53,210 nucleotides of DNA. Source: an uncultured Rhodospirillaceae bacterium (GTDB lineage Bacteria > Pseudomonadota > Alphaproteobacteria > MPNO01 > UBA2964). The DNA lies in NCBI GenBank assembly GCA_913052165.1, contig CAJXEC010000005.1:1-53210 (forward strand), in the 5' to 3' direction. The position numbers and the translations under genes are program-made. Each line of letters begins with the position of its first letter. Position 1 is the first letter of the stretch. Positions 7,574 to 16,821 of this stretch are shown here, one piece after another. A model generated the notes under the pieces. The model searched no databases and was not told the DNA's origin. It saw nothing but the letters and a program-made list of their open reading frames with translations.

Positions 7574-8983
7574 CTACTCCTTAATTCTCAACAGAGCTGA
7601 GAGCGCCGCCGCGCAAGTTTCGGGACAGTTAAACGCCGGAATATTGTTTCTGTTCAATCTTTTAATGATCTCTGGGGCCGCTGGGCTCGCATAAATTATA
7701 ATCGGTTTTTCGGCTTTTGCTGACAATTCGATAACTGGCTCAGCCACCAAGTCTGGGCGCCCTACACCTGAAGACCCAACTATCGAAATGATAGCGTCAT
7801 ATCTGGGACTCTCCAGAAGTGCTCGGATTGCACCCCTAATTATCTTTGGCTTGAGACCGGCAAGTGTTAAGTCAATCGGGTTACGTTCGGAGGAAAATCC
7901 GGAATGTTCAAGGAGGTTGTTCAATTTAATCTTGGTTATTTTGTCAGGATCGGGAGTAGTAAACCCAGCAATCCCACAAATATCGGCTATCAAGCTTCCT
8001 GCTCCACCCGTAGTGGTGAGGACCCCCAGTCTTTTGCCCTTAAGAAACTTATTGGCTACCAACATCTGCGGAACGTCTAGTAGGTCATCGTAGCGTTTAG
8101 CCCTTATGATCCCTGTCTGCGCAAAAAAGCCATCATATATCTCATCTTTTCCCGCCAATGCCCCTGTGTGAGAGGCGGTGCTCTTTATTCCAGCTTTAGA
8201 TCTCCCTACTTTATAAGCTATTATGGGTTTTCCCGCTCTTTTGACAGAATCTGCTGCCTGTTCGAATTTTTCCTTGTCCCGAATTGACTCAATGTAAAGA
8301 GAGATCACCCGGGTATTTGGATCTTTTGCATAAGCGCTCATCAGATCAGAAATCTCAATATCAGCTTCATTGCCTGTGGCGACAAGGTGGGAGAGTCCAA
8401 TGCCTTTTTCCGCTGCTCTTGAGAGCAAAGAACCGAGAATGCCGCCGCTTTGAGAGAGAATCGCTATATTTCCCTTTATTCTATCTTTGATATCCAGGGC
8501 TCCCGATGCTGATAGCGTGATGCCATCGATAATGTTAAGCATTCCAATGGTGTTAGGACCAAGCAGTCTCATATCGCCCGAGTATTGCAACAGAGCGTCT
8601 TGAATTTCTTTTCCTTCAGATCCTATTTCGGCGTAGCCCGATCCAACGACAATGGCTGCGGCGCAGCCGAGCTCAGACAGTTCAGCGACCGCCGCTTGAG
8701 TGCTTCTCGGTCCTAGCATGATGATCCCCACGTCAGGAGTATCGGGTAAATTTCTAATGGTATTAAAGCACGGAATGCCGTCTATTTGAGCTCTGCCATG
8801 ATTAACAGGCCAGATCTTACCGTGGAAACCATCTTGTTGGAGGTATCTAAGAGGGCGCCCTGACGTTTTATTTGGATTGGATGATGCACCAATTATGGCA
8901 ACACTCTGGGGCTTTATCAGACGCTCTAAGTTTTTCCAACGGACACTATCCATCTGATTCTTTTGATCTATCCAAGAATTCAC
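7574..8983 (-). CDS. ADP-forming acyl-CoA ligase, CoA-binding part only
   Basis: A 469-residue protein of the ADP-forming acetate/acyl-CoA synthetase family. It has an N-terminal Rossmann CoA-binding domain (VAIIGASSNPNKTSGRPL from residue 28) and a succinyl-CoA-ligase-like domain with the phosphohistidine loop ASHTGALAG (His272). A third domain of the same superfamily runs from TTTGGAGSLIADICG. The ATP-grasp half that makes full-length enzymes about 700 residues is absent, so a separate beta subunit is needed elsewhere or the protein has another role. Its start overlaps the enoyl-CoA hydratase gene by 38 bp, so the two are translationally coupled and probably handle the same acyl-CoA. Confidence 0.87.
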   Translation of the reverse strand: MNSWIDQKNQMDSVRWKNLERLIKPQSVAIIGASSNPNKTSGRPLRYLQQDGFHGKIWPVNHGRAQIDGIPCFNTIRNLPDTPDVGIIMLGPRSTQAAVAELSELGCAAAIVVGSGYAEIGSEGKEIQDALLQYSGDMRLLGPNTIGMLNIIDGITLSASGALDIKDRIKGNIAILSQSGGILGSLLSRAAEKGIGLSHLVATGNEADIEISDLMSAYAKDPNTRVISLYIESIRDKEKFEQAADSVKRAGKPIIAYKVGRSKAGIKSTASHTGALAGKDEIYDGFFAQTGIIRAKRYDDLLDVPQMLVANKFLKGKRLGVLTTTGGAGSLIADICGIAGFTTPDPDKITKIKLNNLLEHSGFSSERNPIDLTLAGLKPKIIRGAIRALLESPRYDAIISIVGSSGVGRPDLVAEPVIELSAKAEKPIIIYASPAAPEIIKRLNRNNIPAFNCPETCAAALSALLRIKE

Positions 8984-9764
8984 TTACTGACTCTTGATGA
9001 GCGTCTGTGGTGTAGCAAATTGCTTGGGCCTGGCAACCCAGAGCAAACACTTCTTCGATGGAGAGTTCAAATGTTTTATCCATGATAGATTTGGTAAGAG
9101 CTAATGCGTCTGGGGATCCTTTAATCATACTATTCGCCATCAGCAACGCATCGTCGATTAAGCCTTCTGGTTGCGAGATCGACTCGATCATATTCATGGA
9201 CTGGGCCTCGTCTGCGTTTACACGCCGAGCAGAAAATATCAGTTCCTTTGCTCGGGCTAAACCAACTCTTCGAGGTAACAAATACATTCCCCCACCATCG
9301 GGAATTAGGCCGCGAGTTAAATAACTGAAGATAAAAAAGGCACTTGTGGAGGCGATAACAAAATCGCAAGCGAGTGCCAAGTCAGCACCTAGGCCAGCTG
9401 CTGGTCCATTAACCGCTGCTATCGTCGGGATTGAGGCCTCATGAACGGCTTTAATTGCGTGATGAGTGCGCCGTTGCCTTTTCCAACCGTTTACAGCTAT
9501 CTTACCCTGAGGCGCGGCAAGTCTCTTCTGCATCGCAGAAATATCACCACCTGCGCAGAATGCTGCGCCACGGCCAGTGATAATCAACGCTCGGACTTCC
9601 TCCTCTTGCTCCGCCCAATCAATCATTGCCATTAAATCATTCCGCATGTAGTCATCCACTGCATTACGAGTTCTAGGTTTGTTGAGTGCGATAATTGCAA
9701 TCCCCTCTCGGAGCTCCAATTCAATGTTTTCTGCGGTTGGAATATTTATCGGGGCAGTTGGCAT
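8946..9764 (-). CDS. Enoyl-CoA hydratase/isomerase family protein
   Basis: Crotonase-fold protein of about 272 residues. An upstream GTG at 9812 would add 16 residues, but the ATG of MPTAPINIPTAENIEL fits the family start better. The oxyanion-hole segments are GRGAAFCAGGDISAM and VNGPAAGLGADLALACD. The second catalytic glutamate of true hydratases would lie near LTRGLIPDGGGMYLLPRRVG, where Asp-Gly replaces the usual Glu-region, so hydratase versus isomerase, hydrolase or ring-cleaving activity is open. It is the upstream gene of a two-gene unit with the acyl-CoA ligase and probably works on CoA-linked intermediates of acid or aromatic breakdown. Confidence 0.88.
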   Translation of the reverse strand: MPTAPINIPTAENIELELREGIAIIALNKPRTRNAVDDYMRNDLMAMIDWAEQEEEVRALIITGRGAAFCAGGDISAMQKRLAAPQGKIAVNGWKRQRRTHHAIKAVHEASIPTIAAVNGPAAGLGADLALACDFVIASTSAFFIFSYLTRGLIPDGGGMYLLPRRVGLARAKELIFSARRVNADEAQSMNMIESISQPEGLIDDALLMANSMIKGSPDALALTKSIMDKTFELSIEEVFALGCQAQAICYTTDAHQESVSEFLDRSKESDG

Positions 9765-9947
9765 TGGTATGATCCAGTCGTAGATTTTATATTCATATGA
9801 TAGAGACCTCACAGAATTTGGTACAGTATCTGATTGTGTCAGAGATGATTTTCATTTTGTTGTAAAATTTAGGTTTGATGCGGGCCGGGCAAGCTATGCC
9901 GGTGCATTCAGGGTTCGGCGCGCTGGAGCAAGAGAGAGGGGTTAATT

Positions 9948-11666
9948 ATGCCACCGTTTGAAGGAAAGATTTTTGATTATTTAGTCATTGGTGGCGGCAG
10001 CGCTGGTTGTCCACTCGCCAGCCGGCTTTCGGAGGATCCCACCAAAGAAGTATTGATGCTTGAAGCTGGTGAAGATTTCCCACCGGGTGAACAGCCACAC
10101 GACTTAGATCAGGCATTTGTAACAAGCTCGAAGAATAACCAACGATATGTTTGGGGTGATTTGAAAGCGGCGTTTTTTCCTCGTCCCTCTAATGCGCCCG
10201 ATGAGCGACCGCGACGCCGCTATCATCAAGGTAAATTTATCGGAGGAAGTTCTTCGGTTAATGGGATGTGCGCTGTAAGGGGTATTCCTAGCGATTTTGA
10301 GGATTGGGAAGCTGCGGGAGCTTCTGGTTGGGGCTGGGAGGGTGTCCTGCCTTACTATAAAAAACTTGAAAAAGACTTAGACTTTGCGGGACCTTTGCAC
10401 GGAGACCGGGGGCCAATCCCGCTCCGCCGCCTTCCCAAAGAGGTCTGGCCAGGCTTTACCGCTGCTGCGTGTCGAGCTTTTGATGCTGCCGGTTGGCCGG
10501 ATTTGGAAGATCAAAACGGAAGGTTTGAAGATGGCTATTTTCCAATCGCCATGAACAACATCGATGGGAAAAGGATCTCCGCTGCTGTTGGTTATCTTAC
10601 AACCGAAGTGCGTGGCAGACCTAACTTTAATCTGCTTGATCTCACGCATGTTCGACAATTGCTTTTTAAAGACCGCAAGGTCATTGGAGTTGCCGTTACA
10701 AGAGACGGATTAGATTTTGATTTAAAAGCGAATGAGGTGATTTTGAGCACCGGCGCGCTTCACTCGCCTGCTTTATTAATGCGTTCCGGGATCGGTCCAG
10801 CGGAAGAACTCTCTATGCACGGAATAGAAACACGTGTCGATCTTCCTGGTGTTGGAAAAAACTTGCAAGAGCATCCTGGGGTAAACTTTGGCGCTTGGTT
10901 GAAGCGGCGCGCAAGACTTCGAGGGGATTTGCCCACGCATATGATCGCATCATTGCGTTATTCTTCCAATTTTGAGGGTGTACCAAATGGAGATATGTAC
11001 ATCGTGCCGACTAATAGGGCCGCTTGGCACTCCATTGGTAGCCAAATTGGAATTATGCAGCTCTGGGTAAATCGGTCTTATACTCGAGGCGAGGTTAAGC
11101 TTGCGAGTGCAGACCCAAGGGATGAGCCATTGGTGGATTTTGATATGTGTTCTGATCGGCGAGATATGGAGCGGATGATTGCTGGCGTCAAATTTATGGC
11201 TGAAGTTTGCGAACGGCCAGAGTTCAATGATGATGTTGTCGAGTTTTTTCCGGTAAGCTATTCCCCGAGGGCTGCCAAATACGGAGTGTATAATACATGG
11301 CAAGCCTTTGAGACCTGGGTGGGGTCGCTTTTGATGGATACAATTCCCCCGGCACGACGCTGGATTATCGATAATATGATAGCAGATGGTCCGACAATTC
11401 GAGAGTTGGCCTCAGATGAAACTATATGTGAACAATGGATTCGAAAAACGGTGCTTGGCCATTGGCATGCGTCTTGTTCTTGTAAAATGGGGGCGGCCAC
11501 AGATCCGATGGCGGTCACTTCCCCATCCGGGAGCGTTTATGGTGTGGATGGCCTTCGCGTTGCAGATGCGTCAATTATGCCAATTGTCCCTTGTGCTAAT
11601 ACCAACCTTACATCCATTATGATTGGGGAAAAAATCGCCGATATTTTAAAATCAGAGAACATTTGA
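9948..11666 (+). CDS. GMC-family FAD oxidoreductase (choline/alcohol dehydrogenase-like)
   Basis: A 572-residue glucose-methanol-choline oxidoreductase. It has the ADP-binding motif GGGSAGCPLASRL at 15-29, the first GMC signature around KFIGGSSSVNGM, and the second signature STGALHSPALLMRSGIGP. The active-site end is GHWHASCSCKMGAATDP, with the catalytic His in the HWHAS stretch, and VADASIMPIVPCANTNLTS. It oxidises primary or secondary alcohols using FAD; the acceptor is unknown. No signal peptide. A ribosome site (GAGAGAGGGG) precedes the ATG. The carboxymuconolactone-decarboxylase-like gene follows after 12 bp, so the two form an operon. Confidence 0.92.
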   Translation: MPPFEGKIFDYLVIGGGSAGCPLASRLSEDPTKEVLMLEAGEDFPPGEQPHDLDQAFVTSSKNNQRYVWGDLKAAFFPRPSNAPDERPRRRYHQGKFIGGSSSVNGMCAVRGIPSDFEDWEAAGASGWGWEGVLPYYKKLEKDLDFAGPLHGDRGPIPLRRLPKEVWPGFTAAACRAFDAAGWPDLEDQNGRFEDGYFPIAMNNIDGKRISAAVGYLTTEVRGRPNFNLLDLTHVRQLLFKDRKVIGVAVTRDGLDFDLKANEVILSTGALHSPALLMRSGIGPAEELSMHGIETRVDLPGVGKNLQEHPGVNFGAWLKRRARLRGDLPTHMIASLRYSSNFEGVPNGDMYIVPTNRAAWHSIGSQIGIMQLWVNRSYTRGEVKLASADPRDEPLVDFDMCSDRRDMERMIAGVKFMAEVCERPEFNDDVVEFFPVSYSPRAAKYGVYNTWQAFETWVGSLLMDTIPPARRWIIDNMIADGPTIRELASDETICEQWIRKTVLGHWHASCSCKMGAATDPMAVTSPSGSVYGVDGLRVADASIMPIVPCANTNLTSIMIGEKIADILKSENI

Positions 11667-11678
11667 GGCGCAGCTAAG

Positions 11679-12281
11679 ATGTCTCGGAAGCTTCCACTTG
11701 ATATTGATATTGAAACACGATGTCGTTTGCCGAGGGTCGACAGGTCAACACTGACCGGAGCGGCGGCAGATATTTATGATCAGCACGTGGCAGGGACTAG
11801 CCAGTCCCTAAAAGGATTAAATGGTCCTGGTGGGATTAGGTTGCACAGTCCGGAGCTGGCATCTGTAGCTAGACCCTATGCGCGTTATCTGAGATTTGAG
11901 TCTGGTCTCGAAGGCGACTTGCGTGAGTTGACAATTCTTATCGCTGCTCGTGAGGCAGATAATAATTTCGAGTGGTCTGCGCATGAGGCCGAAGCGCTTA
12001 AAGAGGGACTATCGGAATTCACCATAGAAGTAATTAGAAAACGGGGTTCGATCGAGGATCTGCCTGAACGTGATGCAGCGCTTATTCTCTTGGGAAGGGA
12101 AATTTTTGGTGATCATAAGGTCGGCCCTACAACGTATGCGCGTGCCCACAAAATTTTTGGGACGCGGATGTTAGTAGATATAGTCGCCCTAATGGGAATT
12201 TATATTGCTACCGCCGGGCTTCTGGCCTGCTTTGACATGCAGTTACCTGAGGGAGAGGAGCCCAGACTCCCTAATTGTTAG
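11679..12281 (+). CDS. Carboxymuconolactone decarboxylase / AhpD-like protein
   Basis: A 200-residue all-alpha protein of the CMD/AhpD superfamily. The core runs from LRELTILIAAREADNNFEW through SAHEAEALKEG; the E-W-x2-H pattern is typical of CMD-type members lacking the CxxC of peroxidatic AhpD. The cytoplasmic role may be decarboxylation or lactone chemistry, or handling of a reactive intermediate. It is directly downstream of the GMC oxidoreductase (12 bp) and converges on a molybdenum hydroxylase gene. The substrate is not predictable. Confidence 0.85.
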   Translation: MSRKLPLDIDIETRCRLPRVDRSTLTGAAADIYDQHVAGTSQSLKGLNGPGGIRLHSPELASVARPYARYLRFESGLEGDLRELTILIAAREADNNFEWSAHEAEALKEGLSEFTIEVIRKRGSIEDLPERDAALILLGREIFGDHKVGPTTYARAHKIFGTRMLVDIVALMGIYIATAGLLACFDMQLPEGEEPRLPNC

Positions 12282-12344
12282 AATATTACGCCGCTTGGCT
12301 GTGTGGCTTTAAATGCTTGGATTTTTAGCCCTTCGCTTTATTTT

Positions 12345-14675
12345 TTACTGCCTTATATTTGCCTCTTGGAGAGCTTTCCATACCTTAAGTGGGGTAGCGG
12401 GCATGTCGATGTGTTCAACCCCCATCGGGAGTAAAGCATCATTAATTGCATTCATAATCGCTCCCAAAGCTCCCACATTTCCAGCCTCACCAGCGCCTTT
12501 CGCACCTATCGGGTTTAACCCGGTGGGTACCGGATTGTTCTGTAAGTCAAAGTCGCACATGTTGTCAGCCCGAGGCATGCCATAATCAAGGAATGATCCT
12601 GTGAGTAGTTGTCCACTTTTGGGATCGTATATGATTTGTTCACTTAATGCTTGTCCTATCCCTTGGCCTATCCCGCCATGGATTTGGCCTTCCAGCGTCA
12701 ATTGATTTATGACAGTTCCTACATCGTCAACAACCGAATATTTTATGATTTCTGTTATTCCCGTTTCTGGGTCTATTTCCACCTCACATACATGGCAACC
12801 ATTTGGAAAAGTCGGGGCGTCGGGGACAAAAGTATCTGTATCGAAGAGACCAAGTTGCATGTCACTCGGTATCAAGGTGGGATTATACGAGGCTCTCGCG
12901 ACTTCTTTGATAGAAACGGAGCGATCAGTACCGGCAATGCTAAAAACACCGCGTTCATAATCAATATCATCTAACGCGGCCTCCAACATGTGCGCAGCAA
13001 TTCTTTGGCCCTTTTCGATCACCTTTTCAGCCGCTCGAGAGGCGGCAGATGAACCTAGTATTGCAGTTCTTGAGGCGTATGTGCCTGCGCCAAAGGGGAG
13101 CATATCGGTATCGCCAAAATCAACCCTGATATCTTCATGATTGATACCTAGCTTATCGGAGACGACGATTTTATACATTGTGTCGTGACCCTGTCCGTGA
13201 TCTACCGAGCCTGCGACGACCGTAACAGTGCCCGAAGGGTCAAAACGGATGGAGACGGTCTCACCTTCTGTTTGAGCCGTTTGTTCGATAAAATTAGCGA
13301 TTCCAATGCCGCGCAGTTGCCCATCAGCTTTGGCTTTTTGCCTTCGATCTTCAAAATTTTCGTAGCCAGCAGCGGCAAGAGCCTTCTCTTGGTTTTTATC
13401 AAATTCGCCACAGTCCAAAGTAAATATTAAACCTGTTTTGAAAGGATAATCCTGCTCACGAACAAAGTTTCGGCGTCGGATCTCGGCGCGATCCATTCCA
13501 ATTTCTCGGGCGGCCGCATCGATAATTTGTTCGAGAACATAAGCGGCTTCAGGTCTACCCGAGCCACGGAATGGGCCGTTGCAAGCAGTGTTGGTGAATA
13601 CCGCGGATGACTCCGCGTAAATCAGCGGTGTTCTGTAGGTTCCTGCGAGACCACCAAGGTGGCCTGCTGGTGATATCGTGCCGCCGGGCTCCAAATATGC
13701 GCCAATTCCACAAGTGCTGCTTACTTTCAATGCGAGAAACCGGCCGTTTTTATCAACAGCTAATTCCACGTCTGTTGTTTGGTCGCGGTCGTGATAGTCA
13801 ATGGCCATTCCATCGGAACGGTCGCTAACCCATCGGACGGGAAAACCTACCTTTTTTGAAGCCCATAAAATCATGTGGTTCTCTGGATGATGACCACCTT
13901 TCATTCCAAAGCTTCCGCCTACGTCAGTGGTCATTACTCGGAACTTTGTTTCTTGATCTTGGAAAACATTTTCTGCGAGGGTGCGGCGTACTAAAAATGG
14001 GCGTTGTGTGCCGCAATAAAGAACATAACGGTCATCATGGGGGTCATATGCTGCAACCGCGGCGCGTGGTTCCATGGTGGCTGGTGTAATACGATTAATC
14101 ACCAGCCGTCGCTTGGCGACAAAAGGGGCCTCTGAGATTACCCTTTCAACAGCGATCTTATCGCCGGCTGCATAAAAATAGCTCTCATTATCAGGATTAG
14201 CGTCATGCAAAATGGGTACGTTTTCTCTCAGGGCCTCGGTTGAACCAATCACAACGGGTAACGCTTCATAATCAACTTCGATTAATTCCGCAGCGTCTCG
14301 AGCTCTATCACGCGTATCAGCTATAACAACTGCAACGGCATCACCAACTACTCGCACTCTGTGTTGATTCAAAGCGGGCCGCGGCGGACAGAAAAGAGGT
14401 GAACCATCCCTTCTCTGCCGAGGGTGACCGGCCGGGTGCCAACCCATTTGATCACCTTCCCAATCTGAACCCGTGAACACCGCAATGACCCCAGTCAAAG
14501 ATCTGGCGGCCGAGGTGTTGATGGAAACTATTTTGGCATGGGCGAAAGGGGATCTGAGCACCCAGGCATGCTTGCAATCATAGAGACGCACATCATCAGT
14601 GTAACGACCCTCACCCCTAAGTAGTCTTGGGTCCTCTATCCGAGGTACACTCTGCCCGATAGCAAACTGGCCCAT
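12345..14675 (-). CDS. Xanthine dehydrogenase family molybdopterin-binding subunit (copy A)
   Basis: A 776-residue large subunit of a molybdenum hydroxylase (CoxL/XdhB-like). It has an N-terminal hammerhead domain starting SVPRIEDPRLLRGEGRYTDD, molybdenum-pterin segments TDVGGSFGMKGG and GPFRGSGRPEA, and the active-site glutamate in GAKGAGEAGNVGALGA near the C-terminus. The family hydroxylates C-H next to N or carbonyl groups in heterocycles and aldehydes with water as oxygen source. The GPFRGSGRP loop lacks the Cys of CO dehydrogenase, so CO oxidation is unlikely. A clear ribosome site GGGAGG lies 6 bp before the ATG. It stands alone with no FAD or 2Fe-2S subunit beside it. Confidence 0.92.
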   Translation of the reverse strand: MGQFAIGQSVPRIEDPRLLRGEGRYTDDVRLYDCKHAWVLRSPFAHAKIVSINTSAARSLTGVIAVFTGSDWEGDQMGWHPAGHPRQRRDGSPLFCPPRPALNQHRVRVVGDAVAVVIADTRDRARDAAELIEVDYEALPVVIGSTEALRENVPILHDANPDNESYFYAAGDKIAVERVISEAPFVAKRRLVINRITPATMEPRAAVAAYDPHDDRYVLYCGTQRPFLVRRTLAENVFQDQETKFRVMTTDVGGSFGMKGGHHPENHMILWASKKVGFPVRWVSDRSDGMAIDYHDRDQTTDVELAVDKNGRFLALKVSSTCGIGAYLEPGGTISPAGHLGGLAGTYRTPLIYAESSAVFTNTACNGPFRGSGRPEAAYVLEQIIDAAAREIGMDRAEIRRRNFVREQDYPFKTGLIFTLDCGEFDKNQEKALAAAGYENFEDRRQKAKADGQLRGIGIANFIEQTAQTEGETVSIRFDPSGTVTVVAGSVDHGQGHDTMYKIVVSDKLGINHEDIRVDFGDTDMLPFGAGTYASRTAILGSSAASRAAEKVIEKGQRIAAHMLEAALDDIDYERGVFSIAGTDRSVSIKEVARASYNPTLIPSDMQLGLFDTDTFVPDAPTFPNGCHVCEVEIDPETGITEIIKYSVVDDVGTVINQLTLEGQIHGGIGQGIGQALSEQIIYDPKSGQLLTGSFLDYGMPRADNMCDFDLQNNPVPTGLNPIGAKGAGEAGNVGALGAIMNAINDALLPMGVEHIDMPATPLKVWKALQEANIRQ

Positions 14676-14828
14676 TTGTTTCCTCCCATATTTTTATGGC
14701 ACCCTCAATTATCCTGCCTGTTGTGACAACAGCAATCAACCTGGCAAGGTAAATACAGATTTGTGTCATAATAAGTTTGAACTAAATGAAGGTCTCCGAA
14801 ATTTATTTGACTGGGAGGAGCGAGAACT

Positions 14829-15392
14829 ATTTCCAAAAATGTAAGTTTGAGCCTTGATCGGCTCTATAATATCGCCGTGAGCTATTCTCAGCGTTACCTT
14901 GTGTCCGAAGCTAAATTGATTGAGTACTTGTCCAGAAAAATTCATTTGGCAACAACAAACGATGCGGAGCGAGGCAAGCTTCTGAGTCAAGTGCCTTCCA
15001 TAGCTTCAAAGCTGGCCAGGTTGGGTTTGGTTAATGACAAGCAGGCAGCCTCTGCAAAATTGAGATCTACCCTCCGATCAGGATATGCTCCAAGACTTGC
15101 CTCCAGTTTGGCCGCGTTAAAAGCAAAAGTCGACATTGACGTATCAAATGAAATGTTGCCGGAAACATTAAAGGAGTCGTTTCCTGATTTGGAAGGAGGG
15201 TGGGAGGAAGAGAGTAATAAGGGTGAATTTTTTGCGAGAACCGCACTTAGCCGCTCCCGTCGTGGTCCTTTCCGGATCTCAGACAGAAATAAAAAAACCG
15301 ATCAGCGAGACATAGCTTGGTTGAGGCGGCGTGGTTATCGATATGAGGATATATGTAAGGCTATGGACTTAGAGCCCGATGATTTGTTTTAA
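14829..15392 (+). CDS. recX: RecX-family regulatory protein, unusual start
   Basis: A RecX-like protein of about 182-188 residues; RecX binds RecA filaments and modulates recombination. Visible family features are the helical N-terminus (LDRLYNIAVSYSQRYLVSEA), a central LARLGLVNDKQAA repeat and the C-terminal WLRRRGYRYEDICKAM. No ATG or GTG is available in frame. TTG at 14847 gives 181 residues but has no Shine-Dalgarno. A strong GGGAGGAG (14813-14820) is 8 bases before an ATT codon at 14829, which would add ISKNVS. I give the ATT start as the better ribosome-site fit, though non-standard. The gene is divergent from copy A and convergent with the flavin monooxygenase. Confidence 0.8.
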   Translation: MSKNVSLSLDRLYNIAVSYSQRYLVSEAKLIEYLSRKIHLATTNDAERGKLLSQVPSIASKLARLGLVNDKQAASAKLRSTLRSGYAPRLASSLAALKAKVDIDVSNEMLPETLKESFPDLEGGWEEESNKGEFFARTALSRSRRGPFRISDRNKKTDQRDIAWLRRRGYRYEDICKAMDLEPDDLF

Positions 15393-15491
15393 ACAATAGC
15401 GCAATGAAATATGGGTCCGTCTTTCGGAATAAGGACTAATGTTTAACGCTCGCAAACTTTGTCGAATAGAAACACCTGAGAAAAGCTTAAA

Positions 15492-16703
15492 TTAAAAGCG
15501 ATGACTGTTGGCTTCTATTCCCAGAAGAACAGCACCTACGGGCTCAAAATTTGAATGGTGCGATTGCCCCTGCGCGGAAATTGCCTGTAAATCGCGAAAG
15601 CGCCTTTCAAAGGGGTGCATCTCAAAAATCCCGTTTGTTCCTGTAGCATGGAACACCGCATTTCCGACCTCTCTGGCTTGGAGCATAGCCCAAGTTATCG
15701 ACATCCTAAGCCTCGCCCTAAGCTCGAGGGGTGGATTGTTGGTTTCCAGCATATTATCCCAATACTCCTCCACTGTCTCGACCCAGAGGGCTCTAGCGGA
15801 CCGGAGTTTCGCCTCGTTTTCGGTTGTTTTCGATTGGATGACCGCATTATCTCTAAGCATTGCTGGTTGACCGTTTGGTTTCCCGTGACCTCCCGCAGGT
15901 TTTTCGGAAGCGAGTTTTTTGAATTCTTCCAAAAGGGAGCGAGCGACGCCAAGCGAGAGACCAGCAAAAATGATCCCGTAAGCGGTGAGAAGTGGCACCG
16001 AGTAAAGAGGTCCGAATTCCTTTCGATCAGGCTGAGAGTCGCGCCAAGTCGTATGTGCCTCATCTACGAATAAATCTGTGGCAACATAGGTATCACTGCC
16101 GGTGCCTTTCAACCCCATGACATCCCAAATTCCTTCAAAAGTAACCTCATCTTTGGGGATCAGCATGGTTCTCATTTTTGGAGAGCCATTGTCATTAAGT
16201 ACGCGATCGCCATTTTTATCGACTACAAAGCTGTGTCCGCCCACCCAGGTTGCATTCAAACTGCCACTACCAAATCGCCACTTACCATTGGAGTTGTAAC
16301 CTCCTTCGATTTTTTCTGCCTTAGCAGATGGGTTTGGGGGACCCCAAGCTAAAACAGCATTGGCAGGTTCGAATATCTCTCTGGCAACCTCGGCTGGGAT
16401 GTATGCTGAACACCAGCTACACCCGCTGGCCTGTCCAACGCACCAAGCTGTGCTTGCATCAGCCTTTGCAATGGCCTCTGTCGCAAGTGCAATTTCTAGC
16501 GGCGTTGTTTCCCCGCCTCCTACAGATTTAGGCAATGCCATTCGAAAAAGTTGTTGCTCGTGTAGGGCGGCCATAACCTCATCGGTCACACGTCCACCAG
16601 ACTCTGTTCTCTCCGCGTTTGCGCTAATTATTGGTTGGAGGCTTTCTGCACGTCCTACCCAATCAATAGAGTGCCGAGTTATGTCTTCAACAAGCTGGTC
16701 CAT
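15492..16703 (-). CDS. Group D flavin monooxygenase (acyl-CoA-dehydrogenase fold)
   Basis: About 403 residues, starting at the ATG of MDQLVEDITRHS. A frame extension to 16823 lacks conservation, and this ATG has AGGGG 6 bp upstream. The acyl-CoA dehydrogenase fold is visible in LPKSVGGGETTPLEIALATEA, the FMN/FAD region with WRFGSGSLNATWVGG, the strand WDVMGLKGTGSDTYV and the C-terminal helices ending GNAVFHATGTNGIFEMHPFERR. This pattern fits two-component monooxygenases of the HpaB/HsaA/DszC/indole-oxygenase class, which use reduced flavin from a partner reductase to hydroxylate aromatics. No reductase is adjacent. The true start is 118 bp from the divergent UbiD gene, so a shared regulatory region is likely. 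Confidence 0.85.
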   Translation of the reverse strand: MDQLVEDITRHSIDWVGRAESLQPIISANAERTESGGRVTDEVMAALHEQQLFRMALPKSVGGGETTPLEIALATEAIAKADASTAWCVGQASGCSWCSAYIPAEVAREIFEPANAVLAWGPPNPSAKAEKIEGGYNSNGKWRFGSGSLNATWVGGHSFVVDKNGDRVLNDNGSPKMRTMLIPKDEVTFEGIWDVMGLKGTGSDTYVATDLFVDEAHTTWRDSQPDRKEFGPLYSVPLLTAYGIIFAGLSLGVARSLLEEFKKLASEKPAGGHGKPNGQPAMLRDNAVIQSKTTENEAKLRSARALWVETVEEYWDNMLETNNPPLELRARLRMSITWAMLQAREVGNAVFHATGTNGIFEMHPFERRFRDLQAISAQGQSHHSNFEPVGAVLLGIEANSHRF

Positions 16704-16821
16704 AATTTTCCCCTGTTCGCGAACAAGTCTATAATAACAAAACATTGCCGGTTGGCTAGAGAATAGAGCACCGGTATAAGAAGCTCTTATACAATATAGT
16801 CTAAACTTCGAGAGTGACAAC

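Noticed and set aside
14839-14844. ATG-TAA minimal frame at the start of recX as a regulatory uORF
   Set aside because: Spacing from the ribosome site is too long and two codons are easily found by chance.
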